DNA of 64,000 bases, from the NCBI GenBank assembly GCA_029168955.1, contig JAPDOI010000156.1:290501-354500 (forward strand), read 5' to 3'. The DNA is from Aplectana chamaeleonis (taxonomy: Eukaryota; Nematoda; Chromadorea; Rhabditida; Cosmocercidae). The first letter of the stretch is position 1. The number at the start of each line of letters is the position of its first letter. The notes under the pieces were generated by a model. It saw only the letters and a program-made list of their open reading frames with translations, had not been told where the DNA came from and did no database searches. The position numbers and the translations under genes are program-made. Positions 32,443 through 46,300 of the stretch are shown in pieces.

Positions 32443-33096
32443 TGAGAATTTTTGCATGGTTATTGCATAGCTACGGCACTGAATTGCAGCTTTTGCGCGG
32501 TATAGCATCGCTATGGCACTGAAATGCTTCGCGAAATAGCATTCCTATGGCATCGAAATGCAGCTCTTCCGCGGAATAGTATCGCTATGGCATAGAAAAT
32601 CATGCGGTGCGCGAAATAAATTCGCTATGGCATAGAAAATCATGCGGTGCGCGAAATAAATTCGCTATGGCATCGCTGTGGCATCGCTATGGTACTGCAA
32701 TCTTGAACTTGTTGAGGATTGAGTTTTTTTCTGATATCAGTATCATGCTCAGAGTAAACAAACCGACGGGTATAAAAGGCGCTCCATCTCACCAAATGCT
32801 CACTCGGCGTTTCGAGGCCGATCCTGGAAGGTGACTTCAAGTCACCTTCGAAGGATCACTTGGAAGCCGAAGAATAATTTTTGGCAGCTGAGGGGATGGT
32901 CCCCACGGCTAAGGGGGGGGGGGTGGTCCCGCACACGGAGACCGGGGTGGGAACCATCCTAATAACCCGCATGTGGCATCGAAATAACCCACATGTAACA
33001 TTGAAATAACTCACATGTGGCATCGAAATAGCCCGCATGTGGCCGGCCAGGCCACATGTGGGTTATTACGATACCATAGCGATGCAAATTTTCTCA
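32443..33096. mobile_element. Family C element with inverted ends
   Basis: Left end TACTCTGAGAATTTTTGCAT and right end GATGCAAATTTTCTCAGAGTA are inverted copies, continuing into GCTATGG/CCATAGC hairpins. The left half holds ~45-bp repeats (ATCGCTATGGCATNGAAA). The family D module is nested inside. Confidence 0.6.
32765..32960 (+). promoter_or_regulatory. TATA + initiator repeat, family D copy 3
   Basis: TATAAAA at 32771-32777, GCTCACTCGG with its A 31 nt downstream (32802), then the palindrome AAGGTGACTTCAAGTCACCTT centred near 32,842 and a 12-G run at 32,916-32,927. Confidence 0.55.
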
Positions 33097-33358
33097 GAGT
33101 AGTGGGTCATTCCCGCATCTAACAGGCCCGTTTTAGTGCCACGAAGCTCATTCTATTGGGCCTTATGTTTAGTAACAATGCATTCCATGAAGAATGCCTG
33201 TATGTTCACATTTCTCTGTAGTGACAGGACCGAGGAAACTAAAATTGTTTCCACTTCTGAGGTCGGCTGTCCAGTCGGCACCAGAAATTCCAAGTTCCAT
33301 GGAACAATTCGTTCTTAACGGTATAATGTTCGCTCGAGTTTCAACTCAAACAAAAATG

Positions 33359-33642
33359 TACTATGCTTCTCTGGGCCAAATTCCGGTCCGCAATCGCGTC
33401 TCGACACGCTTTGCGGCCCCGTGCTTCCGAGTCGGAAAAGCTTCCAGCGCCGCAGCCGCCAATCTGTTGACTCTAGGTGGGTTTCAGAAACTGGAAACTA
33501 AACAAAATTGGAGAAGACTGTATAAAAAAAGCCATACCGAGTCGGCTTCGGCGCTGGAAACTCGACTGACTCCAGCGCGTGCGGCCGCGAAGCGTGTCGA
33601 GACGCAACTGCGGACCGGAATTTGGCCCAGAGATGCATAGTA
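33359..33642. mobile_element. 284-bp MITE with ~60-bp inverted ends
   Basis: Ends TACTATGCTTCTCTGGGCC and GGCCCAGAGATGCATAGTA extend inward through CGTCTCGACACGCTT/AAGCGTGTCGAGACG. A TA flank is possible. Confidence 0.8.
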
Positions 33643-34131
33643 CTCGGCGTGAATTCGCAATATAAAGCACTACATTCACTTACGCAGGCGCGGGTCTCGC
33701 TGGGCGATTGAGAATAGTTAAAGAAAAAGGTAGAGAAATACCGCTCGGAACGAAGAATAATGATAAAAGCGATTCAAAACCCCCGTTCATGTTGAAAACT
33801 CCGTCTGTCGTCCGCATGTTGCGACGTCGCCCCCTCTCGTTCAACCCAAAGTCTTCCCGGGATTTCTTTTACAGTAGAAAAGTTGCTGTGAGGTCACATC
33901 CAATCCGTAATGTCTGCCTGTAACCTTCCCTTCCTTCAACCAATGACGTCATCACGTCATCACGTTACTGTGCCGTGTCTCGCAGAGATGCCAAACACCG
34001 TTATCCTTCGTAGATTTGGGAAGAGTTTGTTTAGTTGTTCTGTTAAACATAATCACCGCGCGCGATATAAAGATACAATGAATTCATCAACAGGATGGGT
34101 TGAAATCCATTTTCGTCGGCCGTCTTGTGGC
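33643..34131. other. Upstream region of P2
   Basis: No exon recognised. CATCAC repeats near 33,945-33,965. Confidence 0.4.
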
Positions 34132-34398
34132 ATGCTCAGTGAGTGTTCCTCGAAACTCCCTATCAGTGTTAAGAAGCATTCCGGCGTACCGTGAGTGCGG
34201 GCAAAGTTTCGCGCAGGTTCTGATATTTAAAAGCCAAGCATCATCTGAACCTGCTCGAATTTTTTCAGAACAACTTTGACCCAAGAATGCATTGTCGCAT
34301 TGTTCTACGGCAATATTATTTTAGGGCTGCTGACCTCCATACTCGTGGTCCCGTTCTTGTGCCGCGGATTGAAGTGTTACGAGAATGACGCCGGAATG
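34132..34398 (+). CDS. P2 exons 1-2 (signal peptide)
   Basis: ATG-CTC-A before GTGAGTGTT; exon 2 after ATTATTTTAG encodes the hydrophobic leader, then RGLKCYENDAGM, ending at GTAAGA. The longer open frame starting at 34,276 on this strand is a different reading that includes intron. Confidence 0.75.
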
Positions 34399-37300
34399 GT
34401 AAGAGATTCTTACAATTCTTCTGACGACGCTACCAGCCCTGAACATTCTGGAAAATAATCGGTTCCTTGTGATACAGATCAGCAGAACGGTTGGACAAGC
34501 ACGCTCATGCCAATCATTTTTTTCGCAGGGCTACCGTAACCCTCCTTTAAAATTTTTCCAAGTGTCAGCACATCTTAATAGCCAACGAACATGTTTGCAC
34601 AATTTCGACCTCCTCAGCCACTCCCCAGTGGCTTCTCGAGGAGAGCGGTGAGTGAATGAATGCATACCGCTCCTCCGCTCTTTTATACCCCGCATGTTAT
34701 GAGCGTGTGTTTACATTCGTTATCATGTTTTGTCCAAGAATGGTTACGGTAGCCCTGCGGAAAAAGTGATCGGCATAGGCGTGTTTTTAACGGTTGGAGG
34801 CCTTGCATCATAATTCTTCAAGTTCTCAGAACGTCGGAGGGCCGCGCCCCCGTACCCACCACTCAGCGAGGCGGGGCCCCCTTCCGCGCCTGGCGCCCTA
34901 GAGGTCCCCGCTCCAGCCCACGGCTCATAAGGGGGGGGGGGCGCCCGGACAACCAAGGAAAAGGGCGCGGGGCCCAGGCAGAACATTCCCACGATGTCAT
35001 CGCTTAATGATTGATTCCTTGTATAACGACTTCCGTGAATCACCTCTCTCACACCCTGGGTGGATGCTATACCCTTCTCCAAAATTTTCCAAACCTCATG
35101 GTGGGTGTCCCATTCAAGTCTAATCGATAGACTGGGGAACTTGCTTTACTGCCACCGCGCGAGTAAACTCCAAATACCGTGCGGTACCGATTGCCACGAT
35201 AGCCGCAAAATGGCGTGTGTGATGGTGTAGATGCAGAATCCATGGTAACAGCGACGCCTATTTTATTGATTAGCTGCGGAAATCCTGAAAAAACTTTCAC
35301 GTCTCCTTCGGAAAGCGGTAATTTCAGGTAGAAATGTTCATGAAGGTGGCAGTGAAATGTGACTGAGAGTAATAAGGGTACTGGCTTGGTACTTGAAGGG
35401 ATTTTGGGTAATCAGACAATATTTTCAATCTCGTTTGTTGTCTATTCACTCTGACTATAAGGCTGCTCGGTTTCATTTCTTCAATCAGAGTTTTGACCGA
35501 CAGTAAGATCGGCCCACATCCGAAGTTTCCCTTCCTTGCCGATTTTTGGTTTTAAATGTTTTTTTCCCGAATCGCAGCCAACACTAAAATCAACCTCCAC
35601 CCGGGGATTACCTCCTTTGCCTGACGGTGCAGCCCAAGGCTGCACCGTCCATTCAGGGTCTCAAATGATTTAAACCACTCCGAATTGCAGCCAACACGAA
35701 AATTGGCCCCCACCCGGGGATTACCTCCTTTGCCTGACGTCCATTCAGGGTCTCAAATGATTTAAACCACTCCGAATTGCAGCCAACACGAAAATGAGCC
35801 CCCACCCGGGGATTACCTCCTTTGCCTGAGGGTGCAGCCGAAGGCTGCACCGTCCATTCAGGGTCTCAAATGATTTAAACCACTCCGAGTTGCAGCCAAC
35901 ACGAAAATCAGCCCCCACCCGGGGATTACCTCCTTTGCCTGACGGTGCAGCCGAAGGCTGCATCGTCCATTCAGGGTCTCAAATGATTTAAACCACTCCG
36001 AATTGCAGCCAACACGAAAATCAGCCCCCACCCGGGGATTACCTGCTTTGCCTGACGGTGCAGCCGAAGGCTGCACCGTCCAATCTGGGTTTCAAGAGAT
36101 TTCAACCTGATATCTTTATTCTTGCTTCCGCGGTTGCACCGGCAATCCCTTTTCCACCGCCAAACAACCGTTCCCATGTGATTATTTATTGAGAATGCGG
36201 TTGCACTGGAATTGCAGGCGTGATTCCCGGTGTGAGTTGTGTAATTGCACCATACACTATATTTTACGGCTATCGTGGCAATTTGTACCGCACGGTATTT
36301 TTCGTCTAGTCACCGCGCGAAGTGCGCGACGATGTAAGTACTTACCCTGTGGTGCCTTCAATGAACTCATCATAAAATAGTGCTCCGTATGTGGTACGGG
36401 TTTGATTCTGGTGTTCAACGTGTCATGCGATTTGCCCGAGCTAATATGTTTTCCTCTGTTTCGAATTTTCCCTGCAGGACCAAGCTACCGAAATTTGGTG
36501 GCGCCCCCGCCTCGCGCCTGATGATTCTCCGCTAGCAAAACATGGCCCCCGCCGCTCGCCCTTGGTCGAAAATTCCCGGGCACACGGCCCTCCGACGTTC
36601 TGAGTTTGTTCTCTACTCGAGGATTACTGTTTAGTGCAAAACTAGTTGGGGAGGGGTAAATCAGGCTTCAGTTGAAGAACGAGAGATAGCGCTCACAGAA
36701 ATCGGGGCAATTTCAGGAGGTTCCCATGAAACCAGCGTATGATAACGCTATCAGTCAAATGATATCAACACAAATTTTCATTTTCATGGATGAATCATTT
36801 CATTTTCTTGAGCGCACCCCCTAACTAGTCTTGCACCTTCTGTTTTGTCGGAGGGAAGTTCCGGGGACAATTTGCATACGATTCGCATCAGGAACCACAA
36901 GGCCTTTTTATCACACTGTTGGAGTTTATGATGAAAGTCCCTAAGCGCAAGTTCAAGCTTGGCACAACAGACTGGCGGGATTCGGCTCACGACTTGATTA
37001 GAAGAAAACCGAATGCATGACAAATGCGAGCTGGGGTGATTCTATCCAAATCGACAACACTGTCTTGCCAAAAGCGAGTACGTTTCGATATCTTGGATCA
37101 ACGCTTAGCGACTCTGTGATGCTGATGGCGGAAGTTGACGCGAGCACCATTGCTGGTTGGTTGAAATGGAGGACCGCGATTGGATCACTCTGTGATAAAA
37201 ATGTTTGCGGCAGGGTCAAGTCAAAGATTTATCGATCGCTTGTGAGGCCCGTCGCACTGTATGGGACAGAATTATGTCCACAGACAGAGGAAGCAAAAAG

Positions 37301-40300
37301 ACGGCTCGGCGTTATGGAAACGATGGTGCTCAGGTCGGATTGTGGGCTGAACCGATTGGACCGAGTTCGGAATGAAGATGGGGGTGAGAGATTCGGTGTC
37401 GCGCCCATTTCAGACAAACTTCGCGAACGTCGCTTAAGTTGGTATGGGAGCGTTCTGCGAGATGGAGAACACTCGATACCCAGACATGAGGGCGGTTATT
37501 CCGCAGGAGAATGTCGGTTGCCCCTTCCTGGCCATCCAGCGTATAACCTATACTCTTTCTCCGTACAACCGCACAGACAAGTGGCTGGCTATTCGGCTGG
37601 CCCGCTGAAGCTCCGGCGGGGCAACTGATCTCACACCGCCAATCAACTGATCTCACACTGCGGTACAACCGAACCAGATTGCCGGTCACGCGCTTTTCAA
37701 TACATCCTGGGTATTCTCGGGGACATCCCTGTTGGGGTTCCAACAAAAGAGGTGATCCCACCGCCACGGTCCAAGATGAGGTGCACCCTACTGTGGACCA
37801 TGGGGAGATGACCCCACAGTTGGGTATCACCCCCCCCCCCCCAAGCCGTGGGGTGTCCCGTCTCCTCGGCGACAAAAATTATCCTCCGGCATCCGGTGAA
37901 TTGTCTGAAAAGTGACTCGAGGTCACCTTACGGGTCCGGCTCCAAAGAGCCGACTGAGGCACACTGTCAGATGAGGAGCCTTTTATACCCCTATCATTGT
38001 TTTGTCTAAACTTGTTGATGTCGGCGCATCCGTCTTCTGTCTGAGTTGCGGAACGTGCCACATATTGGACAGTAGAGCACGTTCCCGCCGTTGCACCGTC
38101 AACCCGTTTTCCACCGCCAAATAACCGTCTCCGTGTATTGAGTGTCTCTCTATCTGCGGTACAACCGACAGTGCGACTCCTCCCCGTTTTTGCTCCGGCC
38201 TTCGCACCGACAAGCCTCATAACCCCGCTGAACATCCGTCAGCGTGTCTGAGTAGCGAAAGCGGCTATGCCGCTCCAAGTGACGAGCAAAAGCGGCTGTG
38301 CAGCTCGAAGTGAAGCCCACTCTGGTTTCGAGGGTTTATCTCAGGTGGCTCGTTCTGTTCCTGAGTGAATCATATGTGTCAATTGGAAAAGCTTTTTTAC
38401 AGGAACCTATGACTCGTCATTCTGACAGGGGTTAAGAATAGCGTTGGGAGCCGATCGGACCATGCGGCTATTCGTTCACTCGTCACTTGCAGCTCGAAAA
38501 TGCAATAAAAATCTGGGCGTCACTTTTCGTGCGCTCTATCAATAACCTCCATATCTGACGCAATAGGCTACTGTCACTCCACATAGCTACTCATTCCGTG
38601 ATCACGACATGGCGGAAAGTAAAGGACGTACTACGCAGCTGATTCATTCATTTTCTTCAATTTTGTAATCCTTTCTGTTTTTTTTTTCGGCAGGCTCGAG
38701 CGCGAATTTCGCTCTCCAGAGTCTGCATCGTGATTGCTGTGCAGTTACAGCAGAGCTTCCGTGTTGCTGCCTACAAGACACCTAGGGGAAGAGCAGAGTG
38801 GCATCGAGGCGCGGCGCAACCTAATGGCGGGCTACTGTATTGTTAGATATCCACGATCTATCAATATAGCAGCCCGCCATTAGGTCGCGCCGCGATGCCC
38901 TATGCCCAGCATCTTACAAGGGAACCACAATTAGCCATAGTAACCATTCGGAGTGAGATGTATACACGATTGTAGGTCCAGGTAAGGTAGTAAACATATA
39001 TCAATACTAGCTGCCTAGACCTCCCACAGAGAGCGCTGTGACCCGCCGAAGTTTGCTCCCCGCAGAAGAGGGGACACGTCTACGCGGGGTAATCATTCCA
39101 CGGTGTGCCAGCCGTGGTATAGTGGTAGAGCTCTCGCTTCGTGAATGAGCTATGGGGGGTTCGATCTCCGAGCCGTGCAAAATTTTTGCATTTTTAGTTT
39201 TCTCCTCGGAATTTAATGATTTTCGTACCTTCGACATTTTTAGCACTTTCGCACATATAATCAGGTTTCGGAAATACAATTTTAGACACATTCTCTCGAC
39301 GCATTCTGTTGCCTTGATGGAAGAATTGCGTTGTTTTCTCTTCGTTTGGCGTTGAAAATGGAGAGCGAAAATTCATTTTAACACTGATGGAACGATACGA
39401 AAAAATGGGAAAAGCACAAATGATGTTCACAAACGGCGCATCGAATAAAAACCGTACACTGACATCCGTCCTCGAAACAGTCTGCGGCCTCAAGCCGGAA
39501 TAGGTATTCTCCCGGAGTGTCAAACTGACCTGGACGCTCGTCTACGTACCTTGCCATATGCCAAGAGTACTTGAGGAAATTCACAAATCTCGGCGCACAA
39601 AACATTCTGTAGACTTGCGAAATCACCATGAGAATGTTGTCTCTTTGTGCTACATTGAAATCGATGTCGTTAACGAGTATATGTGCTCGGATTCTCTTCA
39701 TGACATTCTTCAATGGCCCGAAAAAGAAGACGTCGAGAGGTTGAATCATCGACGTTGCACCAGGAGGGATGTTCCGTACAACTACGCGATGGCCTAAACT
39801 AGGTTTGCGTGAAGGAAATCTACCTACAGGAATAGTGTGAATTAATTACCTACGGTAACTGCTTTGTTTATGGTCTCGATATCTCAAAAGGACGACCACG
39901 AGTCTACAATGAGATATGTCTCACGAGGTCCTCCAGGTACAAATACGCAGCTCCTCAACCACTCCACCATGTGATTTTTCGTCATTATGTGAGTGGTACC
40001 AGCTCGAACAACGAGGTTTGGAGCCTCAAAGTGACCTTGACTAGGGAAAACTCCGTTTCTTTCCTGCAGAAGGACAAACAGCTTGTCTCCAAGTCTGCCA
40101 TCGGCGTAGACTAGTGGCAATAGGAGTGCGTGGTTGCCGCTTTGCTATCCACTATTCTTTCAACCTGTAAAGCCAGATGACGGTCATTTGGCTTATTGAA
40201 GGGGGTAATCAAAGCAATAGCTATTATTCACCTTTTTACAACCGGCTGGTGCCAGACTTCGAGCCGTGGTCATTTCTTTCGCAAAGCCGGATTGATCCCA

Positions 40301-43300
40301 TTACAAAAACAGGCCAAAGGAAGCGTTCTCATGTCGATTTTCACGGATTCCACGAACTCTCTTGCCTGCATTTCTATATCTTCACGGGATCTGAACGTCC
40401 GTCTTGTCACGAACGTTGTAATTCTCCTTGAAACGACTCCATAACATCTTTTGAATGAATCAATCCATGTTGAGCTCGCCGTTAAGTTCTCAATGTTTTG
40501 TTGACGTGCGAGGTTTAAAGCCAGCGAACGAAGGTCGTGATCATGCAGCGTTACTCCTTCAAAAATATTCGGGTGAATTTGTGTGACAATATTCTCCGTG
40601 TTATTACATTAGTACACACCTGCTTGAAACTTGCTCTGAACAATTTCATGAAGCAGATTGGCGAGATTCTTAAGTTTTGCGGCCCGCTGAAACCTCTGCA
40701 CGTCGTGCTCCTCAATCGCTCGCAATTTCGTCAAATGATTCCAACATTTGATCCATCGTAAATTATGTTGCATAACCTTCAGCGTACGACTACCCTTCAC
40801 TGATGCTCGATAGAAGGCAATAGCATCTTTAACCTAGAATATGTCCAAATGGAAAATGAATTTTGGAACAAAAAACATTCTCAAAGCTGACTAGTGGTTG
40901 TTAAACACACCCTGGCCGTTGGAACATAAGCGTCCCCGAAAATCACTACATCTTCGCCTGTTTCAACCGAGGAGTTTCCACCCAAGTAATCGTCTTCGCC
41001 GTTCCAGTCTGGATCATCGGCAGCATCGCTATCCAGGTCTTCTTCCGAGTCGGCGTCGCAGTGTGCCAAGATGCAGTCGCGTAGTATACGTATGAATTTT
41101 TCCGCAATCTTCTTCTCTTCGCGACAAGCATCTTGACAGTCGAAAGGCTGTCCAAACTCAGCGATTAATAGAGAAACAACCTTTCAGGACGGAAAACCAT
41201 CGCGAATAATCAATAGGCGGTAGACGGCGCGTGAACGGGAAAATCTCATGATCTCTCTAATCAATATATCACAAGCACCGTTGATTAACAGTCCGCTCAG
41301 TCTGCACCTGACTAGAGTCACTTAAACATTCTATTGTGGGTGCAAGTGCTCCAAAGAGATAAAAAGTTTTCTCTCCATTTTCAACGCCAAACGAAGAGAA
41401 AACAACGCAATTCTTCCATCAAGGAAACAGAATGCGTCCAGAGGATGTGCCTAAAACTGTATTTCCGAGACCTGATTATATGTGCGAAAGTGCTGAAAAT
41501 GTCGAAGGTAAGAAAATCATTAAATTCCGAGGAGAAAACTAAAAATGCAAAAATTTCGCACGGCTCGGGGATCGAACCCTCCATAGCTCATTCACGAAGC
41601 GAGAGCTCTACAACTATACCACGGCTGCCACACCGTGGAATGATTACCCCGCGTAGACGTGTCCCCTCTTCTACGGGGAGCGAACTTCGGCGGGTCACAG
41701 CGCTCTCTGTGGGAGGTCTAGGCAGCTAGTATTGATATATGTTTACTACCTTACCTGGACCTACAATCGTGTATACATCTCACTCCGAATGGTTACTATG
41801 GCTAATTGTGGTTCCCTTGTTAGAAGTTGTCCGCAAATTAACCACGGATGCATTGTGGCAACCTCTAATTTTTAAAATCGTTTACCATCATTGCGCTAGG
41901 GTAACCATTACCGTTCTCGTGTTGTTTTTACATACATGTTGGACAAACGGCTCAATTCGCCACTGGGTGGGGCGATTTCAACACAAACCTAGTGCATACC
42001 GAATGTCGTTCAAGCGGATAAGTGTTCGAGAGGAGAATCAAGAATGCTGGCTTTCATACATTGGAGATAACTGCCCAACCGATGGATCGACAATTTTATT
42101 GCATGGATCGCCGGCAACGGTTAGCTTCTAGTCGCTCGAACAGTTTATCACACCCGGCAGAGTCCAAGTTGATTCTATTTTAGGATCAGTCTACGGAGAT
42201 AGCGAGAGATTCTATGGTGTGGATCTGCAGAGACGATCTATGCAATAGCTTTGCATCGGTCGCTGAGCAGGTAAATTTAGAGTGAATTCGTATCTTATTG
42301 TCGAACCGAGTGTGGGGCAGTGGCAAGAGGTGCCGCGGTCACGCACACGGCCCTCAAGTTATTGTATAGGCCCTATACACATTCAAAAGCCTCCACGATT
42401 CTGAATAGAAGGCAGCCAAGAACTTTATCCTTTTTTATCCTTTATTGTCGAACCGTACAGTTCTGAAATTGAAAGTTAACCCGGAGGACTCCTTTTTGAG
42501 GGAACAAAGAAACATCCACATGTTGTATAGCCGATGCTGAACAGAAATTATAACTTGAAGACGAATGGTTCATGCTCGTGCACTTTGAGAAACGGCACGC
42601 GAGACATTGGTGATCGGCTGGTTCTCCTCAGGCGGCCCTGGGTCGCACTCCGGTACAAAGTGATTAGTATTTGTTTATCCTGGCGCGTGTGAAATGGGCA
42701 GGAGGAGAGTACAGAAGTGACCCGTGCTTGAAATTCCCTAAATGGCTGCGGGGATAACAAAAATGGCGTTCTCAGTGCTTCACAAAAAAGTAAGGGTCTG
42801 CCCATAATTCACCTATGAGAAAATGTTCTGGAAAAATTTACGGATTCAGCTCCAAACTTTGAACCGGTTCTCAATTGGGGCGCTGAACGCGAGTCAGGGT
42901 TTTTTTCTGCCGCTAGACTTAAAGGCATCGTACGTGAAGAAAACCGTATATTATTTTTTTATGTTTTTGTATAGATTGGCCTCTCTAGTGAAGGAAAACA
43001 TCGAAGAGGCCCATGAAAAACCTGCATTTGTAAAGCAAAGTCATTCGGAACACATTGTAAATATGAATTTAAAGTTCGCGCCAAAATTGTTTTTGAAGTT
43101 TTTCTGCGTTTGGAGGCCTTGTCACTGTCATTGTCGGGGTTTTTCTGCATGAAGAGCTTGTGCCGTAACTGTTTTTCATGTTGTTTGACGGTCAGCATCA
43201 GCATTCTACGAAAGAGTGCTAGATGACTGGTGAGAACTGGTGGCGGATCTTTATCTTTAACCCCTTCCAACTTCTTAACCCTAAGTTTTTGACGCGCCGG

Positions 43301-46300
43301 AGTTTACCAGTGTGGTCTACCGAACTCCACGAAATTCAGCCAGAAAAATGGAAATTGGTTTTCAGCGCGAACGATGCCTTTAAGGTTACGGTAGGTTATG
43401 CTGGACATAATGCCTTTTCTCTGGATTAACTTACCCTAAAAATTCGAAAAGCAAAAAATGGACCTCAAATTCGTGTTCACTGATTCAAGTAACACCCACA
43501 GAGAAATTTTCGAGCCAGATCTGAGACATTGGTCGAGCTACCGTATACCCACCGTTACGAACCGTAATCTAAGGAAAATCGATAAACCGACCACAGATCT
43601 GCGTTAGGTAGCCCAAAAAACCCTTCCGTAAAAATTTCAAGGCGATTTCATTGTAGCATTTTTGAAATCGTTAGAAGTCGCGTTTGGTTTGATTTGTTTC
43701 AGCTTGGCCAGCGAAATTTCCCCCTTCTGGAGTTTCGGACGAAATCAGACGGAATTTTCCAAATATTAACGAATGGGCCTCAGATTCGTAATCAGCACCT
43801 GAAATGCCCTCCAGAAAAAAATTTTGAGCTCAGCACTAGACAGTTTTTTGAACGCCCTGAAAACTGTCATTTGTGTACCCCTTTTCTCTTCGCAAAGCTG
43901 TGGGAATGCCCTCTTTTGCAAATCTTCTGTAAATCCCTGAGACATTTTGGGGATTCGGAAAATGTACTGTCAATGCTATGTCCTATACCGGACACTCTCA
44001 AAACGTGATTTTATAAAAGCCCTCTGCAATTGGGAGGTGAGCCCTAGTTAATGATCGCAAGCACTGGTTTCAAATGTTGTTTGCATCAGAAACAGTTGGT
44101 AGAATTTGATATTATTGTCAGGCCGCTGTGGGTATGAACCAGGGATGTGCGTAATCACGACTAACGACTAACGAATTTAACGACTAAAGGGGTCTTCAGA
44201 GTCCAAGTTGCGGCGTTGCTCGCAGCGACGAGCAACGCTGGTTGATGCAATATCGATCACTTTCAGCGACGGGGGCGACCGTCGCTACGTAAAGGGCGAC
44301 GAGGGGGCACCGCAGAGTGTATTGACGCCGCGACGGCCCTGCATCACTGCCAGCGAGCGGCAACCGACGCCGCGACGATAATGTTTCGAAACATTTTTGT
44401 CGCCGTGTCAAGGCTAACGCTCGGCGACCACTCGCCGGTCTCTGCAACTCTGCAGACCCCTTAACGGGCTTTTTGGGTGTTACGACTAACGACTAACGGA
44501 ATTGAAAATATTTTCGTAAGCAATCCCAGTATTCGTTCGAAAATCAATAGTCATCTGAATCGCGCTCCAATCCAAGACTTACACCAGGATTGATACATAT
44601 TGCCTTATTGTGCCTTGTTGGTCGCTCCAGGTGAATGGTACAAAATAGCCACATCCTTCAGTATTTATTATTTCTCTTGACACGGCAGTTTAGGACCCCC
44701 CCCCCATTTTGACCGCAAGTGAACGTTGCGCAAGGTTAGGCGCAGCATTAATGCGACTTCGCGTCGGTCGCGCTACTTTATGGTAGGCTCACTGAACCGG
44801 TTCCGGCACTAACCGGCGGAGATTTTCGCAGAGGGTACTATCAGAGGTGACAATAAGGAGCGGTACCCGCAGGCCACAACTGCCCAACGACGGGAACTGT
44901 ATCCGATGATTGGATTGTAAAGGGTGCCGTCCTTCGATTTTCAGTCAAAAATTCGAGATATGGGGTTTCTATAAATTATTACTGGGACCTCTCAGAGGTA
45001 AAATTTTCATTTGGATACTTTAACTTCCAGCCTTTCCCCATTGTGGGAACAAGCTCTAAACCACGCAAGCGCTCGGCTCGCGACGCTGAGCAAAGAACAA
45101 TGCAAAGCCGGTGCGACTTTCCGTGTTGTCAACATCGGGTAGATCTCAAATAACATCATGTAGCAAATTTTGCTCTGGAAAAAAAGCGAAGAGTTCTAGA
45201 TTTTCTCGGCTTCCCATATTGTTTGTTTCTTACCGAAAAAAAAATGACAAAAATCAATAAACACACACACTCGAGTATTAGGCTTTCATTCATATTTCAA
45301 ATTATGTATGTGTAAATTTGGAGTTTAAACGAGGTTCTCTAACAAGGAATGATTTGTGTCTTTAATTGCCACAAATGATTTGGAAAACATACGCCTCTTC
45401 ATGCCTTCTTTTTTTCTATTCAAAAGGGCTTTTTTCTGCCTCAACTGTGCTTGTTTTCGAAGCCTAGTTTTTTAACGACTAACGACTAACGAGGGTTTTG
45501 GCCGGTTGAACGACTAACGAATAAATATTCTATTACGCACATCCCTGGTACGAACCCTGCCGAACGCAAAATCTCAACTTTTCAGAATAAGTTAGTAAAG
45601 TGGAGCACTCATTCCACCCCCCTTCCCCCCACCCAAATCAGCAGCCTTCCCTATGCCTATTTCAGGGTTTCTCGTGCCTGAACTTCTCTCCGCTCGACTT
45701 TGAAATCTTTGAGGGGCCATACCTCTATTGATAGTGGGTTTCAAACGATTCTGGGGACACCACTGTTATCAGCACAAAAATTTCTCTAAGATGTGCTGAG
45801 AGACTGAGAAAACGCTTCTGAGGCTGGACTGTGCTTTTAAGTTCCGCCACATGACTTCTGATGACACTTGGAATCCGCGCTTCTGATAGATAACGGGTTG
45901 GTGGTATAGTCGCGAGACGTGGCGTATTTACCACACGTGCTCCTACTACAGGACGACGTCTGTTAAGGTTTGAAGCGCAAATGGAGCGTCAATGCCTTTT
46001 TTGTTCATCTGATGTCTTCGCTGGGGTTTGAGGGAAAGCGACAACCTTCCAACCGTTACCCTGCTAATGCTGCCACTAGAGTACGGATTGCTTGATTGAT
46101 ACAACTTCATTCTTGGTGATTCATAGGAATGTTCCTAGCGTCGTCCACACCACTCTGACTGGATTTTAGATCGTTGGCTAGCTATTTCAGGCCAGAAATT
46201 CATCTATGATGACGGGCTGGAATGCAAGAAAAGTTTTGAATATCTGCAACATGTGGTTGTGTTGAACTAGGTCAGAAGCTCTTAACTGTAGCTCGTAAGT

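Larger units (their letters stand above)
38919..41817 (-). mobile_element. 2.9-kb DDE transposon with ~440-bp inverted repeats
   Basis: Terminal repeats 38,919-39,358 and 41,378-41,817 are near-identical inverted copies beginning CAAGGGAACCACAATTAGCC, flanked by TTA on both sides. The interior encodes a DDE_1-type transposase on the minus strand. Each terminal repeat carries a tRNA-like sequence. Confidence 0.85.

Noticed and set aside
35570..36085. CRISPR-like array
   Set aside because: Adjacent 113-bp units without unique spacers in a eukaryotic sequence; a plain tandem repeat.
35653..36177. Four similar 65-72-codon minus ORFs as a repeat protein
   Set aside because: They follow the 113-bp DNA repeat with stops in the same place and no start or splice context.
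37330..37875. 181-codon minus ORF opposite the RTE fragment
   Set aside because: Antisense shadow of the reverse transcriptase and the family D repeat.
39007..41729. Matching ORFs at both ends of the DDE element as duplicated genes
   Set aside because: They lie in the inverted terminal repeats and span the tRNA-like sequence; the real coding part is between them.
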